Assembly (NCBI GenBank): GCA_961205875.1
Contig: OY540821.1
Coordinates: 13,206,001-13,270,000, forward strand
Reading direction: 5' to 3'
Source: Sialis fuliginosa
Taxonomy: Eukaryota > Arthropoda > Insecta > Megaloptera > Sialidae
DNA: 64,000 nt
Part shown: piece by piece, positions 34,892 through 46,453 of the stretch
Layout: each line of letters opens with the position of its first letter
Position numbering within the stretch: position 1 is the first letter of the stretch
Translations under genes and position numbers: made by a program
The notes under the pieces: generated by a model
The model's input: only the letters and a program-made list of their open reading frames with translations
Databases searched by the model: none
What the model was told of the DNA's origin: nothing

Positions 34892-35180
34892 AATTGTCAA
34901 ATGCAAGTCAAGCTTCGTGTACTAGTGTCTCGTACCATATAGTTTTTCAATTTATTCGATTATATTAATTAAAATTAATTTTAGTTAAGAAGCACAATAT
35001 TTAATAGTTTTTCTATTAGAAAACAGATTGCTCCAAATGTAAATATTTTTTTACTTTCGGAGGTATGGGTAAAATATTTTGACGATGTTTTTATTATAAG
35101 GCTATGACAGAAAGAAAGACAGACATAGTGTTGATTCCGTAAGTGTTTCTTTTTCCAATTTCGGTACTCAAAAATATACC
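34892..35180 (+). repeat. Repeat M, copy 3
   Basis: AATTGTCAAATGCAAGTCAA and the TAGTGTCTCGTACCATA tract match 15047-15099 in the same orientation. Patches further on (TTAATAGT, ATTAGAAAA, TTTCTTTTTCCAATTTCGGT at about 35148) also correspond to the 15.1-15.6 kb region. This indicates an interspersed repeat longer than the short motif. Confidence 0.6.
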
Positions 35181-35649
35181 AAAAACAAACAATAAACTGT
35201 AAGGTCTTTTAAACTAGAGAGCAAATTTAAATTAAAAACGTACTACTACTTCAATATCCGATATACAAAATAAAACAATTACCTATCCGTACACGTTATT
35301 TACCTTTTAAATACCAATTAACCCGATAGTAGGTGTGTCGTAATCAATAACAGGTGATATCACTTCGTTTAGAAAATATATTATGATACAAATCTTAAAT
35401 TATTTGAGATACTTGAAAATAAGATATAATGTATTATTATTAGAATTTGCAAATTAAAAATCTTTCTGTAAAAAGTTTTTGTGGGTTTGACCAAAGTAAT
35501 CTTAAAAACTAAAACGTGTTCTTTGTAACCTCAGAAGTACTATAGAGTACACATCATCACGCTATCACTCAAAATAGCTAAGCAGTGATATTTTTTTTTT
35601 TTAATTATCGGGTGGCATTGGGACCTATCATGTATGTACTGTGTTGATA

Positions 35650-36040
35650 TTTGATTACTACCATTTATGAATAATAATCTATATACATTTAACTGTCTTA
35701 GAGCATAATTTGATGACAATCGGCAAATAGGTTTCAAATTTGATGATTATTTCTTTTATATCTTTTGTGTCGTAGTACTTATCATTTCGTAATCATTAGC
35801 AAGTGTTCATCACTGCGTGCTCATTACTGGTTTTACCTTTGCCATTACTGAAGAAAAAACATGAACAAAATAAAAGGCTATAATTTAAAAAAAAAAAAAC
35901 TATATTTACGGATTTTGGTAATTAAATTGATTAAATAAAGAGTTACTTGTTTTATTAGTAACATGAGTTCATGAGAATTACAAAAAACAACTCCATTAAT
36001 CCAAAAAACCGAAAACTTGCTCTAACTGGTGCTTTTGCCT
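35650..36040. mobile_element. Family A MITE, copy 4 (5'-truncated)
   Basis: Homology to copies 2 and 3 starts at TTTGATTACTACCATTT, beyond where the left TIR should be, and continues to the right end (CTAACTGGTGCTTTTGCCT), followed by TA at 36041-36042. The left TIR is absent. A 65-codon minus-strand frame (35540-35737) spans the break and is not a gene. Confidence 0.75.
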
Positions 36041-36044
36041 TAAT

Positions 36045-36895
36045 AACGGAACAGAAAAAAGAACATTTTATTGACCGAATCACAACACCTGATGCGTCTG
36101 TGCGGGGTTAACCAAAAAGCACCACCACTTCTATTTTATTTATCTTTCAAATATCGTTTAAGTTGATTGAACAATGTTTTGGTACATCAATTCATTTCAA
36201 AGCACTCGACAAACCCAGCTTGTTTACTTTAACGATGCTATTTTGTTATTACCATGTTCATGTTATTACCAATGTTGTGATACGTATTTCACATCGTAAA
36301 AATTAAATGATCACACTAGTTTAATTAATAGTGTTCTGTTTGGTGATTGTATTTGATAATCCTATCTGAATGGCTCTCTTATTAACTCAAAACAGTCGAG
36401 TTTTGGTAACGTTCATTATAATCGATATATTATATTGTTTAATATGGTGAAAGAGATGCTTAACTAATAATACAATATATTATTTGAAAGATAATAATAT
36501 AGTTATTGAGAATTATTATGTCATCAATAAGAAATATCGGCTTTCGTACGAAGGTAAATTAGGTCAAAACATACACAGGTGTATGCCATAAGGGTTCCGA
36601 ACTGTTTAGAGCCACTTATAGGTGCATTTTTGGGTTAGAAAAAATTATATTCCACTAATTGAGATCTACATTTTGACACCCCACATGCCTAATTATAAAA
36701 GAAAACTATTCCCAATTTCTGCAAAATTTGAAGTGATATTTTTGGCTTTAGTGTTTGTCGTTGGTAGTCCCACTAAAGCCCCGTTACCAATTTTTTCCAG
36801 ATTTTTGAGCCAGTAGTTACCGAGTTAGAGGGGATTTTTTTAGCTTATATAGTTTACGAGATATTTTCTTTCTTTAAAGTCTTTAAAAAATCGAA
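36045..36895. other. No recognised feature
   Basis: AT-rich sequence. A 64-codon frame at 36622-36816 shows no motif that I recognise. Confidence 0.5.
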
Positions 36896-36906
36896 TGGTT
36901 GTAGAC

Positions 36907-37097
36907 ATAGACATTTGACTCAAAAACAGAGCTGTGTCAAAAGAAATAGATAAAAACTTGTCCTTATTTAAACAGGAGCGTATATATAATTCTTATTAGA
37001 AAAAGAGATATAAATATTTCAAACGCCATCACATCTCTCTCACTGTTTTGGAGAAATATTACACCATTATTGTAATAATGAATACCTCTATGTCTAT
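36907..37097. mobile_element. Family P MITE, copy 1 (191 bp, ~10-bp target duplication)
   Basis: The element starts ATAGAC and ends GTCTAT. It is flanked by GGTTGTAGAC (36897-36906) and GGTTGTAGGT (37098-37107), 8 of 10 identical with the first 8 exact. The interior matches copy 2 at 51781-51975 in TTTGACTC, GTGTCAAAAGAAATAGATA, CATCTCTCTC and ATTACACCATT. A target duplication of 9-10 bp suggests a Mutator-like affiliation (inference). Confidence 0.7.
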
Positions 37098-37395
37098 GGT
37101 TGTAGGTACATTTTCAAAACCAATGTTGTATGGTCCGTTCATTAACTGTATTGTTATGATAAGCCCTGCGAGTTGCAGCAGCTGCACACAAATCCATAAT
37201 GTATAATAATGCGTATTAGTAGTACGCATAATGCGATACTAAAACTAATACAATAAGAATAAATCGATATTTCATATATGTAAATAGTCAATAGAGTTAT
37301 TGGAATTATATTCAATCCGTTCAAAAGACAAAGTGGCCGATGACTGAATATAAAAATATATATAAAGAAATATAAGTATGGTATTGTTATAGGTA

Positions 37396-37712
37396 CAGTC
37401 GCCTGCAGAATTAGTCTAGCACCCTTAGGCTAGAATCGCTTACAAACATCATCGGTTATCTTTTTCTATCGAGTTTAATATATTTAAATACTAAAATTCG
37501 GAATATCAAATATTTATTGCCACAAAATTTACGTATACAATTTTCAATAGATTACATAATAATTTAACTGCACAAATATATTTGAGTACTATAAACGAAG
37601 AGTAGTTCTTTATATAGCAAATGAATTTCAAAATATCTGTCTTTTGTTTGTTACTAAGTTTGTGATAAACGAAAATGAATACAAACTGCAAGACCATTAA
37701 TGCAGGCGACTG
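37396..37712. mobile_element. 317-bp MITE, exact 12-bp TIR, TA flanks
   Basis: CAGTCGCCTGCA at the left is exactly inverted at the right (TGCAGGCGACTG). Both ends are flanked by TA (37394-37395 and 37713-37714). A TA duplication with CAGT-type ends fits Tc1/mariner. A 93-codon minus-strand frame (37506-37787) overlaps the element and runs past its end, so it is not a transposase remnant that I can recognise. Confidence 0.8.
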
Positions 37713-37759
37713 TACAAAATATTTGCAAATTACGCATATTTTCAAAACTACTGATGCCA

Positions 37760-37906
37760 TTGGTGCACGGAGAAAAATAAAACTCAAATATTATAAAAAT
37801 TATAATATTTTAATTAAAAATACTATAAGTCTGTAAATTACTGCAATACTATTTAGAAATTGTAATTTTTCCTAATATTTGAGTTCCATTTTTCTCCGTG
37901 CGCCAA
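37760..37906. mobile_element. 147-bp hairpin MITE with CACGGAGAAAAAT arms
   Basis: TTGGTGCACGGAGAAAAATA at the left and, in reverse complement, TTGGCGCACGGAGAAAAATG at the right, both followed by an AACTCAAATATTA tract, give arms of about 34 bp with few mismatches. The centre is AT-rich. It lies 48 bp downstream of the previous MITE. No clear target duplication is visible. Confidence 0.7.
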
Positions 37907-37914
37907 GATCTTTA

Positions 37915-38830
37915 AATCTTTGTCTCGCTGATTGTGAGACAAACATTTTGAAAAAAAAAAAAAAATCGTTGCATTTTTTTAGAAGTATGTACTTTTAAAC
38001 GAAAAAATAGAAATTTACTTTTCTTTAAGTTTTGAATCTTACTTTATCTTTAACATAGTTTTCCACCCTATCACCATAATTCAATTTACATGACAATGTT
38101 ATATGATAAATATTATAAATACCCAGTTATTCAATTTATTAATTTAATTTTTTACACCACATCAAAATTAATAAAAATACAATATTTTATTTTTCATAAA
38201 AGGATAATTTTTCAATTAATTTATAAAATAAAGAGCAAACGTCACGAAACATTAATTATAATTTAATGTATCAATAACTGCTATAATTTATTAATAAAAG
38301 AAAATATCACAACATGACAACAGTTTCTTTTTCACGTATTTTTTCCATTCTCAGCATCGAGTGAAGATATAATACTATATACGTTCAGAAAATCGCGGTT
38401 ATAAGTTTCGCTTAAACTAGTAAATCGAGCGGATCAAAACGTAGTAAATAAAAATAAAATGTTGTTACATAAAAAATAACAACTGCGGGATATGAGGGAA
38501 GACGATCACAACCCATTTCTAGTATGTGTGTGTGTGGGCGGATGTGCAAGCGTCTTAGGGTTGTTTCTCACGTACTAGTTTTAATTTATACTAAAATTTA
38601 TTGCTACTCGTCTCAAGTTATTTATTGTGCAATATAATACAAACACAGCGTATAGATAACTAAGAAGTTGCTGCAACTTAATGGTCTAGCACCCCGTAAG
38701 TTGTGAACTACCCGTATTTTTTTTCAATAAAAAAAAGATTTGATTTCGAAAAATTTAGTTTTTAATTTATATGCAAAACACATGTACTATATCTTTAATT
38801 TATACTATGTGAATAAAGAAATTTGAATTT
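37915..38830. other. No gene; short TG microsatellite
   Basis: Only a (TG)n tract at about 38524-38536 was noted. Confidence 0.5.
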
Positions 38831-38837
38831 ACATTTT

Positions 38838-39553
38838 GCTTCCTCGCAATATCGAAGATACGAGAAGCTATGTGATCGTTTCAGATTGAGACAAAAAAAA
38901 AGTTCTCCAATTTCAAAATTTTAAATTGATTTATCCGTTTCACGTCAAGACAAACACTTTTCGTTCCGTGTCTGTCTGTCTGCATAACTCATGAACCACT
39001 GAACCGATATTATTAAAACTTGGTCGGATGGTTGGGTTTGGTTTGAGGACGGTCTCATTTCAAAATCATCAAAATCGTGTGTAAGGGGGAGGGATGACAC
39101 CCCAAAATATTTCTTTTTTCAAGATATCTCAAGAACGACACATGTTACGAGAAAATTTTATAGAATATTTTTGTAGAGCATTAAATTTCCTATAATATGG
39201 GTCTACTACGTTTGCTGTAAAATATTCCCTTAAAAAGATTTATCTCAATTTATTTTAAAAATTCGTGTTTTGTTTTTCTAAATTGATATTTGATTGGATA
39301 TATTAAATGTCATTCTGACGTTTTAAATGTCATTTTGACATTTGACATAAATTTAGATTTAGATTGAAATTGTCAAAAAATTAAAAATATAAGAAAAAAT
39401 ATTCAGGTGCGTTTTAAGAAAAATTTCGAACTAAGATTTTTTAGTAAAATTTGTATAAAAATTAAATGGTTAACCAATGCCAAGCAATTTATCTGAACAC
39501 TATCGGTTTTAGTGAATTTAGCACGAGGAAGCACTGTGCATTTACTTGGCAGA
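38838..39553. mobile_element. Family E repeat, longest copy
   Basis: The left end GCTTCCTCG (38838-38846) is inverted at the right as CGAGGAAGC (39524-39532), and the conserved right tail continues CATTTACTTGGCAGATG. The interior has a TCTGTCTGTCTGCATAACTC tract followed by ATGAACCACTGAACCGAT, a wording common in insect interspersed repeats, and GGTCTCATTTCAAAATCATC. The same interior appears inverted at 51062-51432. Two short derivatives are at 11229 and 17235. No coding frame is visible. The class is unresolved. Confidence 0.7.
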
Positions 39554-40032
39554 TGTTTTTATTTTATGACTGAAACTACGGAACATATTGCATAATATGT
39601 AGTATGTGCAGATTAACCCTTTAATGTGTAAACTAAGATGTTTTAGTAAAATTTGTATAAAAATTAAATGGTTAACCAATGCCAAGCAATTTATCTGAAC
39701 ACTATCGGTTTTAGTGAATTTAGCACGAGGAAGCACTGTGCATTTACTTGGCAGATGTTTTTATTTTATGACTGAAACTACGGAACATATTGCATAATAT
39801 GTAGTATGTGCAGATTAACCCTTTAATGTGTAAACTAAGATTTTTTAGTAAAATTTGTATAAAAATTAAATGGTTAACCAATGCCAGGCAATTTATCTGA
39901 ACACTATCGGTTTTAGTGAATTTAGCACGAGGAAGCACTGTGTATTTACTTGGCAGATGTTTTTATTTTATGACTGAAACTACGGAACATATTGCATAAT
40001 ATGTGGTATGTGCAGATTAACCCTTTAATGTG
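39429..40032. repeat. Three-copy tandem repeat, 202-bp unit
   Basis: Units begin AACTAAGAT at 39429, 39631 and 39833 and end at a CCCTTTAATGTG tract. The units are almost identical (for example AACTAAGATT/G and AATGCCAAG/AGG changes). Each unit contains the right end of family E (TTAGCACGAGGAAGCACTGT) plus about 90 bp of flanking sequence. The array therefore arose by duplicating the E right-end junction after E inserted. Two 64-codon minus-strand frames exactly 202 bp apart are a by-product. Confidence 0.92.
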
Positions 40033-40287
40033 GGTGTGTGTGTGCGCATGTATGTGTAGAGATGAGATTCAAGAGAGGGGGTCAAACCACGCCGCTCATG
40101 TATCGCACGATTGCGTTGATAGCTGGAATCATTTCATGCACCGCTTGCTTGAAAGAAATCGACGAATTATCGACACTGGGAAGGATGTGATATTTCGCGG
40201 CAAAACGTTTGAGTTGAGTGCTAAAAATTTTACGGCCGTTTAAAATCACAGTGAGCTATCAGTAAGCCAGCAGTTACTAACTGATTA
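40033..40287 (+). other. Unrecognised 83-codon frame in a GC-richer segment
   Basis: After a short GTGTGTG run, 40060-40243 is GC-richer and is open through 83 codons (39992-40243), ending in TAA. The part after residue 30 (from NHAAHVSHDCVDSWNHF to the stop) has a more protein-like composition than other frames here. I recognise no family. It begins inside the tandem array, so at most a fragment of an exon or an old element is present. Confidence 0.2.
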
Positions 40288-40496
40288 CCCCTTCTGTCCC
40301 ATAATACTTGATAGTTTTCTCCTTTTTTCTTGTCCCATATTACTGTATATGTAATTTTTTGACAAAAAAGTTAGTATATTTTTATTTAAGAGTAGTTTAT
40401 AAAGAATTAAACTCATAAGAAAAAAATATTGAGATAGAGCCATATATTTATTAAGCCACGAAACGAAAACTATCAAGTATTATGGGACAGAGGGAG
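40288..40496. mobile_element. 209-bp MITE with Stowaway-like termini and TA flanks
   Basis: The right end in reverse complement reads CTCCCTCTGTCCCATAATAC. The left end reads CCCCTTCTGTCCCATAATAC, and both continue TTGATAGTTTTC, giving a TIR of 32 bp with two or three differences. TA flanks both sides (40286-40287, 40497-40498). CTCCCTCYGTCCCATAATA with a TA duplication is essentially the Stowaway MITE terminus described from plants and linked to Tc1/mariner transposases. The interior is AT-rich and encodes nothing. Confidence 0.85.
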
Positions 40497-40975
40497 TAGT
40501 AAATAAAAGAGTTCGGGGAGAGGGTGCATTTATTTTGCACTAGAAACTTCTGGTTTATATGTACCTATTTATATACGTTCTTAGAAAGTTTAGTATGTAA
40601 AAATAAATGTGGTAAAATTGAATTATATTTACCCTTGTGTAGCATGAAAAAATTCTCGAAAACACTTACCTGAAACAAAGAAAATGGAAAATAAGTATTT
40701 ATATTAATCAATATATATTTAAAATAGAGAAAATGTTATATTTCAACTTTTAGTTTTTAATATATCAGTGTCTACTAAACTTTTTTACTTTATGACACAT
40801 TGGGTGGGGAGGATTTTTTTGCGGCATACCAAATAAAAATCCCAACAAAATTTAAATATATTTTACTAGTACGACCAACCTTAACTAGAATACTGTCAAA
40901 ATTTCATGACATTTCATGTATTCTTGTTCAAGATACAGCCTTCGAAGTGACGCTACTTTTGTTATTTTTTTAATC

Positions 40976-41220
40976 ATCGAAAAAAGTGAATTTCGTGTTT
41001 TGATTAAACATTGTTTTTTGATGGGGAAAAATACCGTCCAAACAAAAAAATGGCTTGATATGTGTACGGCACATCTGCCCCAGCTAATTCAACCGTAAAA
41101 TATTGGTTTGCTGAGTTTCGTCGGACATCAGTTACTCCAGAAAATATCAAAACAACAAAGTGAGTGAGCTAGCTAACACCATAGGCATTTCAAAGAATGG
41201 GTACCGCCTTTGTTAGGCTA
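40976..41220 (+). pseudogene. Mariner (irritans-type) transposase N-terminal relic
   Basis: Conceptual translation from 40976 gives IEKSEFRVLIKHCFLMGKN then TVQTKKWLD, the first helix-turn-helix region of irritans-type mariner transposases. After a frameshift near 41062 it continues APANSTVKYWFAEFRR (from about 41077). After an internal deletion comes VTPENIK, and after another deletion KVSELANTIGISKNGYRLC, the second helix-turn-helix (to about 41220). The expected start codon is ATC (40976-40978), so it is lost. The DDE catalytic half is absent and no TIR was identified. The upstream CGAAGTGACGCTACTTTTGT tract resembles mariner 5' leaders. Clearly non-functional. Confidence 0.8.
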
Positions 41221-41224
41221 AACT

Positions 41225-42690
41225 TTTCAGCCCATGTAGTATATCTGGCAGACATTTTTCCAATTCATATTACAAATCGAGCATAACAAAAGTCAGTTAG
41301 TGACGTCACTAACGTGACCGATCTTTGAGGATGGATTTATGAAAATATACGACATACAATATGAAACATTGTTTTGGGACCACTGTAAGGAAATTATACC
41401 GATAATCACGGAAAGAAAGTGTGTAGTACATGCCTGATATGCGAACTTTGGTACAGTTGCTAAAACTAATAAGAAATTCAATCAACCTGTCGAAAAGATC
41501 GTTTATTATTTTTACACAAGAAAGAGAGCAAGCGAGATGTTACATGTCTGTGAAGTAAAGCAATACAGCATGTTAGACAGAGAGATGAGATAAGTCATAT
41601 TGAAAGAGAGTAAAGGAAGTACAGAATATCATAAAAAGAGAAGTGAGATAATAAGTCAGATTAAAAGAAAGAGATGATGAGAGTAAATATGTGTGAAGGG
41701 ATACACAACATCTGTTATATTTACTACAGTTTAATGTTGAATACTTGGTACAAAATGGTAATATATTGTACGGAATATTAAATTTTTCTTACAGGGTGAA
41801 GTATAGAGACATTTTACCGAACCACAATTCATACTTTTATTTTCTCGCAATTTTGTATTTATTTATAGCACCTATATATAGGTTTTAACAAGATGGTATG
41901 CATATTTTAATACTTAATACTTGAAATAAAAACCAGCCAGTTACAAAAGAATTTGTACTATATATAGTGATACAAAAAGATAGCAAAAAATTAATAATAT
42001 TTTATCGATGATGGAAAACTGAAATCGAATAACCAATAATTTTTATATCATTAAAACCAATATTTCAAATTGAGCTGAATGGCATATTTACCATAGATGA
42101 AAAATACGCCAATTGTATTAGAATAAAATGACTGCCATTTTGAATAATTGTAAATTGAAAGAAAGTTTTTACAATAACCGATTTCGCATTTCAAAATGGA
42201 TAAAAAAAATATCAAACAAGACAAATTTTAGTAGATGTAAGAAGAAAAATAAAAAAAAAAATTGAACAAAATATTGCTTTTCGTCTTACTGTAAAATTTT
42301 TTGGTTTTAACTTTCCACCGTCAATATGCTATTTGTCAAGGGACAATTTAAGTTTTTGTAAATTCAAAATAGCAAATATATATAAACTTTTTTTTAAGAA
42401 TTGAGGTCGTTATTTGGTTAAGAAAAGTTCGATTGTGGGTGAAGAAAATTAAAGATATAAAACTTCTTGGCACAAAAAATCAACTGCTTACGAGGGTAAA
42501 AGTTTTTCCAAACTATTGAACATAATTTTTGAATTGAACTTATGTACGTTTTTAATAGATAATTGGACTTGGAATTTTCGTACTTTTTGCCAACATATAT
42601 AAAATCAGAAAGAAAATAAACTAAATTTGTAAGCAGCGTCTTCGGAATGTAATTGCAATCATGTTATATTTTTCTATAAATCGTGATTAC
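41225..42690. other. No gene; purine-rich GA tract
   Basis: 41515-41700 is strongly purine-biased on the plus strand (many AGAGAGA and GATGAGA words), with a loose repeat of AGATGAGATAAGTCATATTG (about 41582) as AAGTGAGATAATAAGTCAGA (about 41641). The rest is AT-rich. No exon was recognised. Confidence 0.5.
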
Positions 42691-42697
42691 ATATATA

Positions 42698-43120
42698 GGG
42701 GAGAGTGAGGTAATCGCGAATTCAGTTATTTCAGTATGTTAGAAAAGGAAAGTTAATGTTCTCTCTGCACTTACCGACAGTTGGGCTTTCGTCTAGTATC
42801 GGACCTTTAACGGTCAGTGCAGATAACGCTCACAGTACAAACTAAGCTTAATTTAATTTTTATATCATATTTCATCAAATTTTTTATTAAAATAAAAGCC
42901 ATGTAATAACTGATATATATAATCAATATAAATGTGATTAAGTAATTCCCAAGTAAGCCTATATCAAACAATATTTGATGTTACCCGTATTGTTTATTAT
43001 ATGATCCTAACCTCAAAAAAATATGTGTATTTTTTTCAAGCTCGTGAGGTAATGACGAACAAATTAAATGAGGCATTTCCGAACGTTGTAAAAAATGTTC
43101 GTAACTATCCCACTCTCCCC
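42698..43120. mobile_element. 423-bp TIR element ending GGGGAGAGTG, TA flanks
   Basis: The left end GGGGAGAGTGAGGTAATCGC and the right end (reverse complement GGGGAGAGTGGGATAGTTAC) form a TIR of about 22 bp, each followed by GAA. TA lies on both sides (42696-42697, 43121-43122). No transposase frame. A 60-codon frame (43001-43183) runs out of the element and is not supported. Confidence 0.75.
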
Positions 43121-43124
43121 TACA

Positions 43125-46100
43125 TACATACATATCAGGAGAACATAAAATACAAGCAATATATCATTATGATAAAAAATTAATAATGTCCTGTACCTAT
43201 CATTAAAATAAAATTTAAAAATTATAAATAAATATGATACTTTAAAAAATATCGTATACAAGTTGTTAAAGAAAGTTTCAAATTTCTTTCTACATCACAT
43301 CATCCTATACACTACGTGTCTAATCTACATTTAGTTAATTGCTTTTTAAGTGTATCAGAATATTGAACACCAGTGGCGTCTTTACAAAGAGAAAACAGCC
43401 AAAAAAATACATTTAGAACTGCTATATTAATATTTTAATACACACAGATGTTTTATATATGTAGAAATATAAAAGAAATTCTGTTAGTTGCTCTAAATGG
43501 CTCATTAAGAAGCTTAAAAAGATATAAATGTCCAAAATATACTACAAAATGTTTCTTAACAAAAATCCGGTAATTTTATACATAATTTTGTTGTTAAAAT
43601 TCTAGCTTAATTAAATGTTTATATTTACTTTTCGAGTTAAAGTAAATACGCTGTAATGAGTTCGTTATTTAATTTATTGCACGAATACAAATATATTAAA
43701 TAAATAGTTTAATTGAATCATTATTTTTTGCTTACATTTTAACCGTAAATTAAATAAATACTGTTAAGTGAAATATAAATATACCATTTCAACTCGATGT
43801 AAATATACCATATTGAATAATGTTCTATATATTTACTTTGAATTTGCGTACGGTTATTATTTGTGATAATTTAGGTATGAAAATCAATGAACTATTAATG
43901 TATACCTTGCGATAGTTATGAATATTTGCTATAGGTAACGATCCATCAAATATTGGAGTATATGTAAATATAAATTAATATTTTACAAAAATGCATGTAA
44001 ACGCATTTGAATAATAAGTACAATAATATATATTTATTTTTATTTTGAACATATTTAAAGCTGATTTAAAACAGAGTTTTTTTTGCATAAAATTTGCATA
44101 TATTTGAGTTATTATCAACTTTATCAAAAAATATATAAGAACAAAAACGTTTTTAAATTTTATTATTAATAAGATAAGAACTATAACGCCTTAATTCAAT
44201 ACACGTATCTCGAGATACAGTTAAATTATTTTAGTGTGGCGCAGATTACTTATTGTTAGCCTATCAATAAAATTTACTATTAATTATACATATGTTTGCA
44301 TTAAGAAAAAAATCTCAAATTATATTTATAAAAAATATCATCTTGTGTAACATTTAACATAACATAAAGATTTCAAAATTATTAATCCTGAACGACATAG
44401 GTATAATATGCATTGTGGGTATATTGTAAAGTATTATCTCTTACATACCTGTTTAGAAAAGCAGCGTAAACATCAAAAGAAAAAAATACGTACATATTAT
44501 TCGAAAGCAGCCAAAGAAAATAAAGCTATAAGACGTCCAATCAAATGTGATATCGCAAAAGTGGAATCGTACAAAGGGAAATAACCAAAAACCGGTCTTA
44601 TAATGTAGCTTACAGGCGCGTATGAGGAACTGAGTTAGGTTGTAGCAATCTAATTTTGAGTGTAGCATTATTATTTCTATGATTAAATTAAAAAAATAAT
44701 TTATTAACGCGTTAAGTAGAAATCTCTGTTGAGAATTAGAAAAAAGAAAGATGGCAAAAAATATTTCGGTATTTCCATTACGAAAATAACTGAATACACA
44801 TATCTGTGATGAGATTGGAATAAATAAAATATAAGATGCTACTACTCTGTATCTGATTTTTATGAGTTAGGAAAATGAACAAATATTTGCACAAAATCCA
44901 ACTTTCAATGGGGCTCCCGAATTAGCACAAGGTTTAGTTCTTGAGACTTTTGGGTGGGAAAACTACAATGTCTCCTCTACATTATGGCATACAAATTTTG
45001 CTGTTCTCAGAGAATTCCGCTCGACGTGTTTTTTGAATTATTTTGACTATACTAATAGTGTTTTGGAAAATTTCTATCGATACGAATATTTTTGTTTAGA
45101 AAAATATTTTTTAAGATTTGTTATATTTATAATACGGAAGACAGGTTAATTTTATGAATAAAGAAAAAGAGAATAAAGTATACTGTACTCTTTTAATGTA
45201 GAATTTAAAAAGGATCCATTATTTTTTAATATAAATATAATATGTATATTAAAGTTTCGAAATATTTAAGGTTTCGTGTAACAAATGTATGGCAATTCCA
45301 TTTAACAACGAAGTGAGTTGTTTCATTTATACACAAAGAATATTTTATTGTTAAATTACCATACAAATGTAGATAACTGAAGGACAACTCGATAACATGA
45401 GGAATCTAATAATATACGATAGTAAAATATATTGCCAGTAATTTTATTTTAGAAGTAAATATTATAAATATATCACTGAGTATTTCAATTTCAAGCATAA
45501 TTGAAAATGACATTTTCCTTGAAAATTTTTTATACCGCATAGAAAATTTTTATAGCAATTATTAACACAATGTATTGTAGCTCTAGGACTAAGGTTATGG
45601 TAAAAATGGGAATTTCCTCATTATTATTTAAAACAATTGTTTATTTTTAGAAAATCAGACCATAAATCAAATGTTATTTTCAAAAATAAACATCAATCAA
45701 TAAAAAAATCCAAAAAAGAAATGAAATAGAAATAACCACTTACGAGGATTTAACATATTTCAAAATTATCCCTCAAACGAACCCCGTCCGCCATTATCAG
45801 GTTAAATCTAACATCTCTAACTATTCCTATACATATTCAAAGTACCTTTATAATTGCATTGCTAAATCGTTATTATAACATTACAAATACACAAAGGTTT
45901 ACCGCAAACAAAATTCATTAAATTAAATTACACGAAAACATCAAAACGTTTGCGAGATGCCATCCTCTGGACATCGCCACAATCTCGCCTAATTTAAAAG
46001 GGAAACTCTGAAGGATGTCTCCATCAACTGCCCATACTTCACGCTGTTAATACGTCTGAAAATGGTATTACCAAGCGAGAAACGTATTTATATATATAAT

Positions 46101-46450
46101 TATATTATCATTTGATTTTATGGAAATCAGTTTGATTTTAATGATAATTCATATTTGATGTCAATAATGTTTATTTTGTTTAAATAGTTGGTAAATAACA
46201 ATCAATATGATTTTGTTTGTACTTTCAAATATAAATATTTATATTGCTTTCATTATATATACAATTATTAAATAAACAACAAAATGCAAACAATGCCGTT
46301 ACGCTAAATTTAATTTTGAACAATATTTATCTGTATTGATATTTTATTATTTAAAGTGTTTAAAGTGTATAGTATATATAAAATAGTAAGGTATAGTTGC
46401 CAAATTTCGTTCCCTTGTCTATCTACGAAAATAATCAGTATCATATCAAA
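43125..46450. other. 3.3 kb without recognised features
   Basis: Long AT-rich sequence. An orphan CAGTGGCGTC near 43373 resembles an hAT end but has no partner. Slightly GC-richer patches at about 44890-45030 and 45940-46080 show no exon that I can support. Confidence 0.45.
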
Positions 46451-46453
46451 TCA

